From Phycobacter azelaicus (lineage in GTDB: Bacteria; Pseudomonadota; Alphaproteobacteria; Rhodobacterales; Rhodobacteraceae): DNA of 64,000 nucleotides. The notes under the pieces are model-generated. The model was not told the DNA's origin. It did no database searches and saw only the letters and a program-made list of their open reading frames with translations. The stretch covers positions 3,442,001-3,506,000 of the forward strand of contig NZ_WKFH01000003.1 of the NCBI RefSeq assembly GCF_014884385.1. Reading direction: 5' to 3'. A program made the translations under genes and the position numbers. Below, piece after piece: positions 51,262 to 60,171 of this stretch (its first letter is position 1; each line of letters begins with the position of its first letter).

Positions 51262-51582
51262 GGAAAACTCCTTTGTGACTGAGACCTGTTCAGTTAGCGC
51301 GCACTATGTCAGTTGCGGCTCCTTTTGACACCAGCACCTGCGGATATGTTCCTATCCTTTCGGATAGGTCGAGGAAACGAACACCTTTCATTTTAGGGTT
51401 GTGGACATCTGGACCGTTCTGATTTTAAACATCTTTGCCTTTGTCTTCCCAAGCTTATGAACCAGCTATCGCGAAGCGACTTAACTATTGACCGCTCAGG
51501 CAGTAAACTCAGAAGTTGATACTTATGAAACCCTTTTGGGGTAGCGTGGGCACTCGACGTCTAATCAAGACTCAGGAAATAA
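51262..51582. promoter_or_regulatory. Divergent promoter region between sensor operon and response regulator
   Basis: This 321-bp gap should hold promoters for both directions. CTATCCTTTCGGATAG-like symmetry (51350-51366, TATCC...GGATA) could be a regulator site. No small gene is seen. Confidence 0.4.
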
Positions 51583-52197
51583 ATGCGTATTCTTTTGGCA
51601 GATGACCATGACATGGTCCGGGAAACGATATCAGCCTATCTCAGAAATGAAGGCGGAGCTGAGGTCTCTTTGGCGACGGATCTTTCTGGCGCCATGGACC
51701 TGATTTCATCCGAAGGGCCATTCGATCTTGTTCTCCTCGACTATCAGATGCCGGGGATGATGGGCCTTGATGGTCTTGCAAAGGCGCTTTCGGCAAACGG
51801 CGGAAAAGGGGTCGGCATCCTATCCGGCAGCGCGCCTGCCAATACTGCCAAGGCGGCCCTGGACGCCGGTGCCATCGGCTTTATTCCAAAGACCATGGGT
51901 GCCCAGTCCCTCCTCAATGCCGTTCGTTTCATGAGCGCAGGGGAAGTCTACGCTCCGGTAGAACTGATGCGGGCAGAAAGTACATCTGCAACGCATCCTC
52001 TCGCCGAACGGCTCAGTCCGCGTGAGCTCGAGGTGCTGGACGGCTTGTGCCGCGGACTTTCGAACAAGGAAATAGCGCGCGAGCTGGACTTGCAGGAAGT
52101 AACCATCAAGCTCCACGTACGCACCCTTTGTAAAAAGCTGGACGCAAAAAACCGCACTCAGGCAGCACTTACTGCCAAGGAAGCCGGCCTCTTCTAA
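51583..52197 (+). CDS. NarL/FixJ-family response regulator
   Basis: A 204-residue two-domain regulator. The receiver has DDHD at 8-11 and the phospho-acceptor Asp in VLLDYQMPG (about 54), with Thr/Ser in LSGSAP and Lys in FIPKTMG. The LuxR-type helix-turn-helix is LSPRELEVLDGLCRGLSNKEIARELDLQEVTIKLHVRTLCKKL. It is divergent from the hybrid kinase operon, so it is its likely phosphorelay target; the lost Hpt domain would break this path unless another Hpt serves. Confidence 0.92.
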   Translation: MRILLADDHDMVRETISAYLRNEGGAEVSLATDLSGAMDLISSEGPFDLVLLDYQMPGMMGLDGLAKALSANGGKGVGILSGSAPANTAKAALDAGAIGFIPKTMGAQSLLNAVRFMSAGEVYAPVELMRAESTSATHPLAERLSPRELEVLDGLCRGLSNKEIARELDLQEVTIKLHVRTLCKKLDAKNRTQAALTAKEAGLF

Positions 52198-52366
52198 AAC
52201 CTTTGCCTAACCGTCTGGAAGCGCGATCCCCCGCAAAGCAACCTTCTGTGGCCCTGCGGGGTCCGCTCTGCCGTAGCGCTGTCCGACTGGGGAGGCCGGA
52301 ACCTCGAAGGCGCGGGCAGAATACGTTTTATTTTGTGCTCAACCCCGCGCGCATTCACGCGCTACG

Positions 52367-53227
52367 TTAAGCGGCCAGGGTACTGGCAGATGCCTGCAGC
52401 CCCTCTAGAGCCCAGTTGCGCTGCTCAAGTGCCAGATCCCGTTCCCAGATGGCTCGTTCATCTGCAGCCACATCCGCGCAGATCGCTACCACGGTTTCCA
52501 TGCGCGTGAGGATCGCTGTTTCAAAGCTCTCGGGGTTGATGCGCCCATAGGCCTCTGAGGCAAGGCGCAGAAATCCACCGCCCGCGCGCATTTCTGCGAC
52601 CGCCCGTTTTGTCGATTGCAAAAACCGTGGCGCGTAGCGTTTGAATGCGGCAAGCAGGCTCCCGGCACGCACCAGATAAACGCCAGCACTGCAAAAGCTC
52701 TGCGGGTCACGCGATATCTCAGAGACGCCGACGGAGAACAACGCCTGAACGGGCTGACCGCTGCGGACGCGCGACAAGGCGCGCACATGACCGTATGGAC
52801 CGCTCTGGTTCCCGGTCACCAGCACCATGTCGCCCCGGAACGCAACAGGCATCGCCTGTTCCATGGCCCTACGGAACGCATCATCTTCGACCTCGGCATG
52901 ATGTGCAGGCAGGATGAGCAACAAAGCTTCGGGGTCATGTTGGAACCGAAGGGCAAGCGCAGCCAGCAAGGCCGCTGTCTTGGTGTGGCACGGTTCTATG
53001 ATCAGATCCCCACTCACACCAGCCGCGTCCATCTGCTGTCTTGCCACAAAGCGGTGGGCCTCGCACGCGACAACAGTTGGTGCCGCAAACAGCGGATGGT
53101 CAAGACCTCTCAATACCGATTGAAACCGGCTTTCGATTGCCGCCTCCGCGCAGAAATGTGGTGGCAGAGCGCTGTCTGTCGGTTGCGCCTCGCCCTGCAG
53201 GCCTGCGAGTACCACTGGGTAGATCAT
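52367..53227 (-). CDS. ManC-like nucleotidyltransferase homologue lacking catalytic signature
   Basis: The 286-residue protein lines up with the nucleotidyltransferase domain of mannose-1-phosphate guanylyltransferases, from MIYPVVLAG through FRFV-like strands to the FNAGIY-equivalent FCSAGVYLVRAGSLLAAFKRYAP. However, the nucleotide-binding GGSGTRLWP loop is replaced by LQGEAQPTDS, the RNTAPA motif by HTKTAAL, and SDH by AHH. The usual C-terminal isomerase domain is absent. It is probably not a functional GTP:Man-1-P transferase and may have a new role. Confidence 0.7.
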   Translation of the reverse strand: MIYPVVLAGLQGEAQPTDSALPPHFCAEAAIESRFQSVLRGLDHPLFAAPTVVACEAHRFVARQQMDAAGVSGDLIIEPCHTKTAALLAALALRFQHDPEALLLILPAHHAEVEDDAFRRAMEQAMPVAFRGDMVLVTGNQSGPYGHVRALSRVRSGQPVQALFSVGVSEISRDPQSFCSAGVYLVRAGSLLAAFKRYAPRFLQSTKRAVAEMRAGGGFLRLASEAYGRINPESFETAILTRMETVVAICADVAADERAIWERDLALEQRNWALEGLQASASTLAA

Positions 53228-53378
53228 GACGTATTCCTTCCGGATGCCGATATCTCTGTAGTACCCGTTTGCCGCCAGCAATACTCCTATCCATGGGGCG
53301 CCGCGGCGCGTTCAAAAGGATAGGCAGCATACGCCTTTCAAGAAACGTCCTTGCGTAGCTGGAAAACGTTTTGCCGGT

Positions 53379-54605
53379 TCAGCGGAGGCGTGCAGGCAGC
53401 GCAGCATATCCAAGAAAGCGAATGCGCCCCCCCGGCACCCGGCCCGGAAGAAGAGCATATTCGGGAAACCGTTTCAGGAACCGTTCGATCGCAATCTTCC
53501 CCTCAAGGCGCGCGAGGGTCAGTCCGACACAGACATGCGGCCCGCCCGCAAAGGCAAGGTGCCGATTTGGCTTGCGCGCAATGTCGAAGGTGCCCGGGTT
53601 GGCAAAAACCTCCGGATCACGGTTGGCCGCGCCGATCACCAGATGCAGGTTGGTGCCGCGCGGAATCGTCATGCCGCCGATCTCGACCATGCGCGTGGTT
53701 TCCCGGTTGCCCAACTGGTTAGGAGAGCGCACCCGCAGGATCTCCTCGATCGCCGGTTTGATCAGATCGCGATCGGCCAAGAGCCGCACCAACTGATCAG
53801 GGTGATCATGTAGCAAGGCCAGACCGTTGCCGATCAGATTGGTGGTGGTTTCATGGCCCGCGTTCAAGATGAAAATACAGTTTTGAATGAGCTCGACCTC
53901 GCTGAGCTGCGCGTCGGCGCCCTCTCCCCGAATAAGCCGGGTCAGAACATCCGTTTCTGGATCGCCCGGGTTGGCCCGGCGACGGGCGATCAGATCTTTC
54001 AGATAGGCCTTGAACTCGTCAACCGCGCGATGCCCACGCTCAAGTTGAGCGACACTTAGCGATGGCTCCAGCGCACCGAGGATGGCCAGGGACCAGTCCC
54101 GCAGGGGGCCGCGCTCTTCCATCGGGACATCCAGAAGATTCCCGATGATCTGGATCGGAATTGTTGAGGCGAAATCCTCGATCAGGTCAACCTCCGCCCG
54201 GCCCGACATCGCGTCCAGCAAATGATCCACGGTTTCGACCAGACCCGGCTCCATCTTGGCGATGGCGCGGGGGGTCAGGGCCGAAGTCATGATCTTGCGC
54301 ACGCGGGTATGAAGCGGGGGATCCGAGAACACCAAAGAGGTCGTGTGATGTTCAAACAAAGGTGATCCCTCGCCGAACTTGGGGCCAAAAGCGGCCTTCT
54401 TGTCCGAGGAAAACGAAGTGGTGTCACGATAAACCCGGTCAAGGTCCTCGTGGCGGCACAACAGCACCGATCCGTCAGGCTGTTTCAACACTGGCGCATG
54501 GGCCAAAAGCGCATCGTAGAATGGGAAAGGATCCTCGACGAATCCCTCTGGCGGTTTGGCCAGGTCAAAACTCTTAATCTCTTCGGCAGTTGGATGTCTT
54601 GTCAC
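53379..54605 (-). CDS. Cytochrome P450
   Basis: A 408-residue class I P450 mono-oxygenase. It has the I-helix NAGHETTTN oxygen-binding groove, the K-helix EILR (ExxR) with the following PNQLGNRETTR, and the heme thiolate loop FAGGPHVCVGLTLAR with Cys about 355. The GTG start is chosen because GGGAGGAA lies five bases ahead; an ATG at 54638 and a TTG at 54659 are in frame. No ferredoxin or reductase gene adjoins it. The substrate is unknown. Confidence 0.93.
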   Translation of the reverse strand: MTRHPTAEEIKSFDLAKPPEGFVEDPFPFYDALLAHAPVLKQPDGSVLLCRHEDLDRVYRDTTSFSSDKKAAFGPKFGEGSPLFEHHTTSLVFSDPPLHTRVRKIMTSALTPRAIAKMEPGLVETVDHLLDAMSGRAEVDLIEDFASTIPIQIIGNLLDVPMEERGPLRDWSLAILGALEPSLSVAQLERGHRAVDEFKAYLKDLIARRRANPGDPETDVLTRLIRGEGADAQLSEVELIQNCIFILNAGHETTTNLIGNGLALLHDHPDQLVRLLADRDLIKPAIEEILRVRSPNQLGNRETTRMVEIGGMTIPRGTNLHLVIGAANRDPEVFANPGTFDIARKPNRHLAFAGGPHVCVGLTLARLEGKIAIERFLKRFPEYALLPGRVPGGRIRFLGYAALPARLR

Positions 54606-54728
54606 GTCAGTTCCTCCCAGAACGCATGGCACGGTCATCCAGAGGTTTGTGACTGTCAATCACCGCGCGGAGAAATTCCGCAGCGCAACCAGCGTGACAC
54701 AGCCGCAGAAGGCGCTTATGTTCTCCCT

Positions 54729-55076
54729 ATGTCCACATCCATTTCTTCCATTCGCAATCTTGGCCCCGCTTCGGAAGAGGCATTTGCCCGCGCGGGGATA
54801 CATACCGCCGAGGAACTGCGGGAACTGGGCGCCGATGCCGCCTATGCGCGGCTCTTGCAGGCAGGCAGCCGTCCGCATTTCATTGGCTATTACGTGCTCG
54901 TCATGGGCCTTCAAGGTCGCCCCTGGAACGACTGCAAGGGTGAAGAGAAAAAAGCCCTGCGCAAGCGGTTCGATCAGATCAAGGCTGAGAACGTGATGGC
55001 CACCACCGAGACGGCTGGCCTATCCCGTCTGGAGCGCGAACTGGACGTTATCGGTGTCATTCCCCGGCGGGGATAG
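54729..55076 (+). CDS. TfoX/Sxy C-terminal domain protein
   Basis: The 115-residue protein is a stand-alone TfoX_C domain: SISSIRNLGPASEEAFARAGIHTAEELRELGADAAYARLL resembles helix-hairpin-helix folds, and YVLVMGLQGRPWNDCKGEEKKALRKRFDQI completes the family. TfoX/Sxy proteins regulate competence in gammaproteobacteria; the role of the short alphaproteobacterial form is not established. It is divergent from the P450 gene. Confidence 0.85.
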   Translation: MSTSISSIRNLGPASEEAFARAGIHTAEELRELGADAAYARLLQAGSRPHFIGYYVLVMGLQGRPWNDCKGEEKKALRKRFDQIKAENVMATTETAGLSRLERELDVIGVIPRRG

Positions 55077-55095
55077 CAGATCCTTCCAAACAAAG

Positions 55096-55127
55096 AAAAA
55101 GGCCGCGCAGGTTGCCCTGCACGGCCC
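55096..55127. terminator. Bidirectional hairpin between tfoX-like gene and ndk
   Basis: GGCCGCGCAGG-TTG-CCCTGCACGGCC with A-rich and T-rich flanks sits between two convergent genes. On the minus strand (ndk) it is followed by CTTTTTC. Confidence 0.75.
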
Positions 55128-55153
55128 AAACTTCGGGTCAAGAAAGATCTGCC

Positions 55154-55576
55154 TTAGCCGACCAGCTCCAGACCGGAGAAGAAGTATGCGATTTCAACCG
55201 CTGCGGTTTCTGGTGCGTCGGAGCCGTGGACGGAGTTTTCGCCAACCGATTCTGCGAATTCGGCACGGATGGTGCCGGGAGCCGCGTCGGCGGGGTTGGT
55301 TGCGCCCATGATCTCGCGGTTTTTCGCGATGGCGCCTTCGCCTTCCAGAACCTGCGCAACGATCGGCGCGGAGGACATGAATTCGCACAGCTCGTCATAG
55401 AAGGGACGCTCAGCGTGCACTTCGTAGAACTTGCCTGCCTGCTCTTTGGTCAGGTGGATGCGTTTCTGAGCAACGATGCGCAGGCCAGCTTCTTCGAACT
55501 TGGCGTTGATCGCGCCGGTCAGGTTGCGGCGGGTTGCATCGGGCTTGATGATCGAAAAGGTGCGTTCCAGAGCCAT
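55154..55576 (-). CDS. ndk: Nucleoside-diphosphate kinase
   Basis: The 140-residue enzyme keeps NTP pools balanced by transferring phosphate from ATP to nucleoside diphosphates. It begins [20 protein letters not shown], with Lys in IKPDA, and the active-site His is in [21 protein letters not shown], the hallmark NxxHGSD. Length is typical for bacteria. It is a single gene with its own terminator. Confidence 0.97.
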   Translation of the reverse strand: MALERTFSIIKPDATRRNLTGAINAKFEEAGLRIVAQKRIHLTKEQAGKFYEVHAERPFYDELCEFMSSAPIVAQVLEGEGAIAKNREIMGATNPADAAPGTIRAEFAESVGENSVHGSDAPETAAVEIAYFFSGLELVG

Positions 55577-55708
55577 CGGGTGTTCTCCATTTCAAAGTGC
55601 GGGCGCGGGCATATCCCACGCTGGATATCTGGCGCGCCGCCTAACATGCCTGCGCGCGCTTGGGAAGGGCCGAGTTGCCTTTGGTCCGGCGTTTCTGGTC
55701 CGATGGGC

Positions 55709-56911
55709 TCAGACGGTGTCCGGCAAAGGCTCGCGCAGGTCCACCCAGCGCACATATAGCGCAGAAGACAGGGCCATAAGGCTGGAGCAGAGGATGATCC
55801 CCATGCCCGTAAAGGGGGCAAGCGCGGGCTCCACCAGCGCGCCGGTGAGAGAGGTGATCACCGCACCAAGCGCCACTGACAAGGCCCCAGACAAGCCCGA
55901 GGCACTGCCCGCCAGATGAGGGCGCACCGACATCAACCCCGCGCTGGCATTTGCGATCGTAAGGCCATTGCCAAACCCCACAAGGATCGCCGAGCCAAAG
56001 AAGACGGGAACAGACCCCTGCCCTAGCGCAAAAAGGATCAGACCGCCCAGCGGGCCAAGGGTTGCGCTGATACGCCCTGCGATGATCAGGGTCAAAAGCG
56101 GCACCCGCCCCGCCACGCGCCCGGTGATGAAATTCCCGACCATGAAACCGCTGGTTATGATCCCGATCCCAAGGCCCACCATGGCGGGGCTCAGGTCAAA
56201 CCACGCAGCAGCAACCAGGGGTGCGCCTGTGATGAAGGCAAAGAACCCGCCAATCGAGAAAGCAACACACAGGCTGTAGCCCCAGAACCGGCGTGAGGCC
56301 AATAGCTCGGGGTAGGTCCGTATCTGTGCGCCAAAGGTAGCCGAACGGTTGGTGTTTGTTTCCCCCCAGTCGCCCCAGGCCAGGGCCAGCATGCCAAGGC
56401 CCAGGACCGTGTAAAGTACAAAGCCCGCTCGCCAGCCAAAGGCCATCTCCAGAAAGCCTCCCAGCATCGGCCCCAGCATCGGCGCCAGCGCCATCGCCAT
56501 GGAGACATAGCCCAGCTTGCTCGCGGCTTCTTCGGCGCTGTGCATATCCCGGATCGCCGCGCGCGAGATCACCTGCCCCGCCACCACCGCGCCCTGCAGC
56601 AGGCGGAAGCCAAGAAAGACCCAGATCGACTCCGCCGTGGCGCAACCTATGGAGGCAAGCACGAACACCATGATCGACCACAGCATGACCGGGCGTCGCC
56701 CGAACCGGTCCGACAAGGGCCCCATGACCAGTTGCAACACGGCCGAGATCGCCAGATACCCCGCAATCGACAGGTTCACGAGGCCATAGTCGGCCTGAAA
56801 ATCCTCTCCGATCCGCGCCAGTGACGGCAGGAACATGTTGAGCGACAGCACCGACAGGGCGGTGCCAAAGATCAGCGTGACGATATGAGGAGCGGTTTGC
56901 GCAGGACGCAT
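55709..56911 (-). CDS. Bcr/CflA-type MFS multidrug transporter
   Basis: A 400-residue inner-membrane transporter with about 12 hydrophobic helices. The MFS motif GPLSDRFGRRPVML sits between helices 2 and 3, and the motif C-like GPMLGGFLEMAFGWRAGF in helix 5 marks a drug:H+ antiporter of the Bcr/CflA group (DHA1 family). A second GRVAGRVP loop lies in the middle. The substrate is not predictable. Confidence 0.92.
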   Translation of the reverse strand: MRPAQTAPHIVTLIFGTALSVLSLNMFLPSLARIGEDFQADYGLVNLSIAGYLAISAVLQLVMGPLSDRFGRRPVMLWSIMVFVLASIGCATAESIWVFLGFRLLQGAVVAGQVISRAAIRDMHSAEEAASKLGYVSMAMALAPMLGPMLGGFLEMAFGWRAGFVLYTVLGLGMLALAWGDWGETNTNRSATFGAQIRTYPELLASRRFWGYSLCVAFSIGGFFAFITGAPLVAAAWFDLSPAMVGLGIGIITSGFMVGNFITGRVAGRVPLLTLIIAGRISATLGPLGGLILFALGQGSVPVFFGSAILVGFGNGLTIANASAGLMSVRPHLAGSASGLSGALSVALGAVITSLTGALVEPALAPFTGMGIILCSSLMALSSALYVRWVDLREPLPDTV

Positions 56912-57037
56912 GGGAAGATCACCGGCATGAGTTGTCTCAATGTGATCCAGCTAGCACGCGCCCCCGGCGAGGACCAGTTGGAACGCCGCGTTTAATGGCG
57001 CTGGTTTGCCCCCAACGCCTCTGTTATGAGCGCGGAT

Positions 57038-58891
57038 ATGTTACGCATTCAGGATATTACCTACTCGGTCGAAGGCCGCCCCCTCTTTGACGGGGCCAGC
57101 GCCACCATTCCCACCGGCCACAAGGTGGGCCTTGTGGGGCGCAACGGGACTGGCAAGACCACGCTCTTTCGCCTGATCAAAGGTGAGCTGTCGCTTGAGG
57201 GGGGCAGTATCACCCTGCCTTCAAAGGCGCGGATCGGCGGGATTGCTCAGGAGGCACCCGCCTCGGATGTGTCGCTGATCGACACGGTTCTGGCGGCAGA
57301 TACCGAGCGCGCCGCCCTGATGTCGGAGGCCGAAACGGCGACGGACCCTACCCGCATTGCTGAGGTGCAGACCCGCCTTGCCGATATCGACGCCTGGTCG
57401 GCTGAGGCGCGCGCCGCCTCGATCCTCAAAGGTCTCGGCTTTGACGAAGACGCCCAACAACGTCCCTGCGCCGATTTCTCCGGCGGTTGGCGGATGCGGG
57501 TGGCCCTGGCGGCGGTGCTGTTCTCTCAGCCCGATCTTTTGCTGCTGGATGAGCCGACCAACTATCTGGACCTTGAAGGCGCGCTTTGGCTTGAGGCCTA
57601 TCTGGTGAAATACCCCCATACGGTGATCATCATCAGCCATGACCGCGAACTGCTCAACCGCTCGGTCGGCGGCATCCTCCATCTGGAGGATCGCGGGCTG
57701 ATCTACTATGGCGGCAACTACGACCAGTTCGCCCGTCAGCGCGCCGCCAACCGCGCTAATCAGGCTGCGGCGGCCAAGAAGCAGGAGGCGCAGCGCGCCC
57801 ATCTGCAGGCCTTTGTCGACCGGTTCAAGGCCAAGGCTAGCAAGGCCAAACAGGCGCAAAGCCGGGTAAAGATGCTGGAAAAGATGGAGACCATCCGCGC
57901 CCCCGAAGATGCCGCGCGCACCGTCTTCACCTTTCCCGAACCCGAAGAGCTGTCACCGCCGATCATCGCGATGGAGGGCGGATCGGTCGGCTATGGAGAC
58001 ACGGTGATCCTGTCGCAGCTCAACCTGCGCATCGATCAGGACGACCGCATCGCGCTACTCGGCAAAAACGGTGAGGGCAAATCGACCCTGTCAAAGCTCT
58101 TGTCGGACCGGCTAAAGCCGATGTCGGGCAAGATCACCCGATCCGGCAAGCTCCGCATCGGCTTCTTTGCCCAGCACCAGGTAGACGAGCTTTATATCGA
58201 CGAAACGCCCCTTCAGCACCTGCAGCGCGAACGCCCCGAGGAAGGCCAAGCCAAGCTGCGTGCCCGCCTTGCGGGCTTTGGTCTGGGGGCAAACCAAGCC
58301 GACACCGAGGTCAGGCGCCTCTCAGGCGGGCAAAAGGCGCGCCTGTCGCTACTCTCGGCTACGCTCGATGCACCGCACCTTCTGATCCTCGACGAGCCGA
58401 CCAACCATCTTGATATCGAAAGCCGTGAGGCTCTCGTTGAGGCGCTCACCGCCTACACCGGCGCGGTGGTTCTGGTGAGCCACGATATGCACCTGCTCAG
58501 CCTTGTGGCCGACCGGCTTTGGCTGGTGTCGAAAGGCACGGTTGCGCCCTATGAAGGGGATCTGCCCTCCTACCGCGCGCTTCTCTTGGAAAAGGAAAAA
58601 CCGGCACCCAAGGCCGCCGCGCCCAAACCCAAGCCTAAACGCCCCTCGCGCGATGCCATGCTGGCCCTGCGCTCAGAGGCGCGCAAAGCCGAGGACCGCG
58701 TCAACAAGCTGACCGAGATGAAGGACAAGCTTGACATCAAGCTGGCCGATCCGGAACTTTATGAGGCAGAGAAAAAGGACGAGGCCCGCGTCTGGCAGGC
58801 CAAGCACGCCGAGGTGATCGAGGCGCTGGAGCGCGCTGAAACCCTTTGGATGCGCGCCCTTGAGAAACTGGAAAAGGCCGAGGCCCTATGA
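57038..58891 (+). CDS. ABC-F family ATP-binding protein
   Basis: A 617-residue soluble protein with two ABC domains in tandem and no membrane part, acting on ribosomes in the known members. Walker A motifs are GRNGTGKTT (about 36-44) and GKNGEGKST (about 345-353), signature motifs SGGWRMR and LSGGQKARLS, Walker B LLLLDEPTNYLD and LLILDEPTNHLD. A basic linker (RANQAAAAKKQEAQRAHLQ) and a charged C-terminal coiled coil fit the Uup/YheS type. An ATG four codons earlier is possible. It overlaps marC by four bases. Confidence 0.95.
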   Translation: MLRIQDITYSVEGRPLFDGASATIPTGHKVGLVGRNGTGKTTLFRLIKGELSLEGGSITLPSKARIGGIAQEAPASDVSLIDTVLAADTERAALMSEAETATDPTRIAEVQTRLADIDAWSAEARAASILKGLGFDEDAQQRPCADFSGGWRMRVALAAVLFSQPDLLLLDEPTNYLDLEGALWLEAYLVKYPHTVIIISHDRELLNRSVGGILHLEDRGLIYYGGNYDQFARQRAANRANQAAAAKKQEAQRAHLQAFVDRFKAKASKAKQAQSRVKMLEKMETIRAPEDAARTVFTFPEPEELSPPIIAMEGGSVGYGDTVILSQLNLRIDQDDRIALLGKNGEGKSTLSKLLSDRLKPMSGKITRSGKLRIGFFAQHQVDELYIDETPLQHLQRERPEEGQAKLRARLAGFGLGANQADTEVRRLSGGQKARLSLLSATLDAPHLLILDEPTNHLDIESREALVEALTAYTGAVVLVSHDMHLLSLVADRLWLVSKGTVAPYEGDLPSYRALLLEKEKPAPKAAAPKPKPKRPSRDAMLALRSEARKAEDRVNKLTEMKDKLDIKLADPELYEAEKKDEARVWQAKHAEVIEALERAETLWMRALEKLEKAEAL

Positions 58892-59514
58892 TCGACACGG
58901 CCTTTCTGATCACTTCCTTTGTCACGCTGTTCGTGATCATCGACCCCATTGGCCTTACCCCGATCTTTCTGGCGCTGACGCAAGGCATGACCCCGCGCGA
59001 GCGGCGCGGCGTGGCGATCCGGGCCTCCCTCACGGCGACCTTCATTCTCGCGCTCTTTACCCTCTTTGGCGAAGCGGTTCTCGCCTTCGTCGGCATTTCA
59101 ATGCCCGCCTTTCGCGTGGCAGGCGGGATCCTCCTGTTCCTGACCGCGCTTGATATGCTGTTCGAACGGCGCACCAAACGGCGCGAAAACCAGGGCGAGG
59201 AAGCCACCGAAGTGGAGGACCCGTCCGTCTTTCCCATTTCCATACCGCTGATCGCCGGACCGGGGTCCATCGCAACTGTGATCCTGCTGGCAGGTCAGAA
59301 ACCGGGGATCGAGGGGTTCGCCCTGGTGATGAGCATAGTCCTCGCCGTGCTGGCACTGATGCTTGTGATGTTCATGGTCTCCGGCGTTCTGGAGCGGCTT
59401 TTGGGCAAGACCGGCATCAATGTGGTCACGCGCCTTCTGGGCATGCTGCTGGCGGCGCTGTCGGTGCAATTTGTGCTAGACGGCCTGCGCGCTTTTGGTT
59501 TTGCCGCTGGCTAG
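58888..59514 (+). CDS. MarC-family membrane protein
   Basis: A 208-residue integral membrane protein with six hydrophobic segments and the UPF0056/MarC pattern: FVTLFVIIDPIGLTPIFLALT at the start, GISMPAFRVAGGILLFLTALDML in the middle and PLIAGPGSIATVILL later. The physiological role of the family is unresolved. Its ATG overlaps the ABC-F stop (ATGA), so the two are co-translated. Confidence 0.92.
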   Translation: MIDTAFLITSFVTLFVIIDPIGLTPIFLALTQGMTPRERRGVAIRASLTATFILALFTLFGEAVLAFVGISMPAFRVAGGILLFLTALDMLFERRTKRRENQGEEATEVEDPSVFPISIPLIAGPGSIATVILLAGQKPGIEGFALVMSIVLAVLALMLVMFMVSGVLERLLGKTGINVVTRLLGMLLAALSVQFVLDGLRAFGFAAG

Positions 59515-59573
59515 GACCAGGGGACTAGGAACCCGCACCAGACTTCCTACATCAAGGATCAGGAGGCACCAGC

Positions 59574-60155
59574 ATGAGCAATATGGACACCGCACGGATC
59601 ATCTATCTGGTTCTGCTGCTCCTGGCAGTGGGATCCTGGGTCTTTGTGCAGAACCGGCAGTCACTTGGCAAAACCGTTCAATCCCTTGCGATCTGGGCTT
59701 TCATCTTTCTGGGTGTCATTGCCGCCTACGGGCTTTGGGGCGACATACGCCAGACCGTCATGCCCCAGCAAAGCGTGATGACGGATCAGGGCCGTGTCGA
59801 GGTTCCTCTTGCGCCGGATGGACACTACTACCTTACTCTATCGGTCAACGGAACTCCGGTGAATTTCCTCGTGGATACCGGCGCCAGTCAAGTCGTGCTG
59901 AGCCGTTCAGATGCTGAACGCGCCGGGATCGATACCGACAACCTCGCCTACCTGGGGCGCGCGCAGACCGCAAACGGAGAGGTGCGCACCGCTTCCACCT
60001 GGGTGGAGGAAATGTCGCTAGGGGGCATAACTGACGAGGGCGTACGGGTCTGGGTCAACAGTGGCGATATGGATAAATCGCTTCTGGGCATGGGTTACCT
60101 GCAACGCTGGTCCCGCATTGAAATCCAGAACCGTGCCCTGGTGCTGACCCGCTAG
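59574..60155 (+). CDS. Retropepsin-like aspartic protease (TIGR02281 family)
   Basis: The 193-residue protein has an N-terminal membrane part with two hydrophobic stretches (about 8-24 and 38-58) and a C-terminal clan AA protease domain with the catalytic Asp in NFLVDTGASQVVLS (about 102) and a flap-like region. It should act as a dimer on the periplasmic side. AGGAGGCACCAGC is an excellent ribosome site. It lies 60 bp from marC in the same direction and could share its transcript. Confidence 0.88.
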   Translation: MSNMDTARIIYLVLLLLAVGSWVFVQNRQSLGKTVQSLAIWAFIFLGVIAAYGLWGDIRQTVMPQQSVMTDQGRVEVPLAPDGHYYLTLSVNGTPVNFLVDTGASQVVLSRSDAERAGIDTDNLAYLGRAQTANGEVRTASTWVEEMSLGGITDEGVRVWVNSGDMDKSLLGMGYLQRWSRIEIQNRALVLTR

Positions 60156-60171
60156 ATCATCGCGGCGGGTA

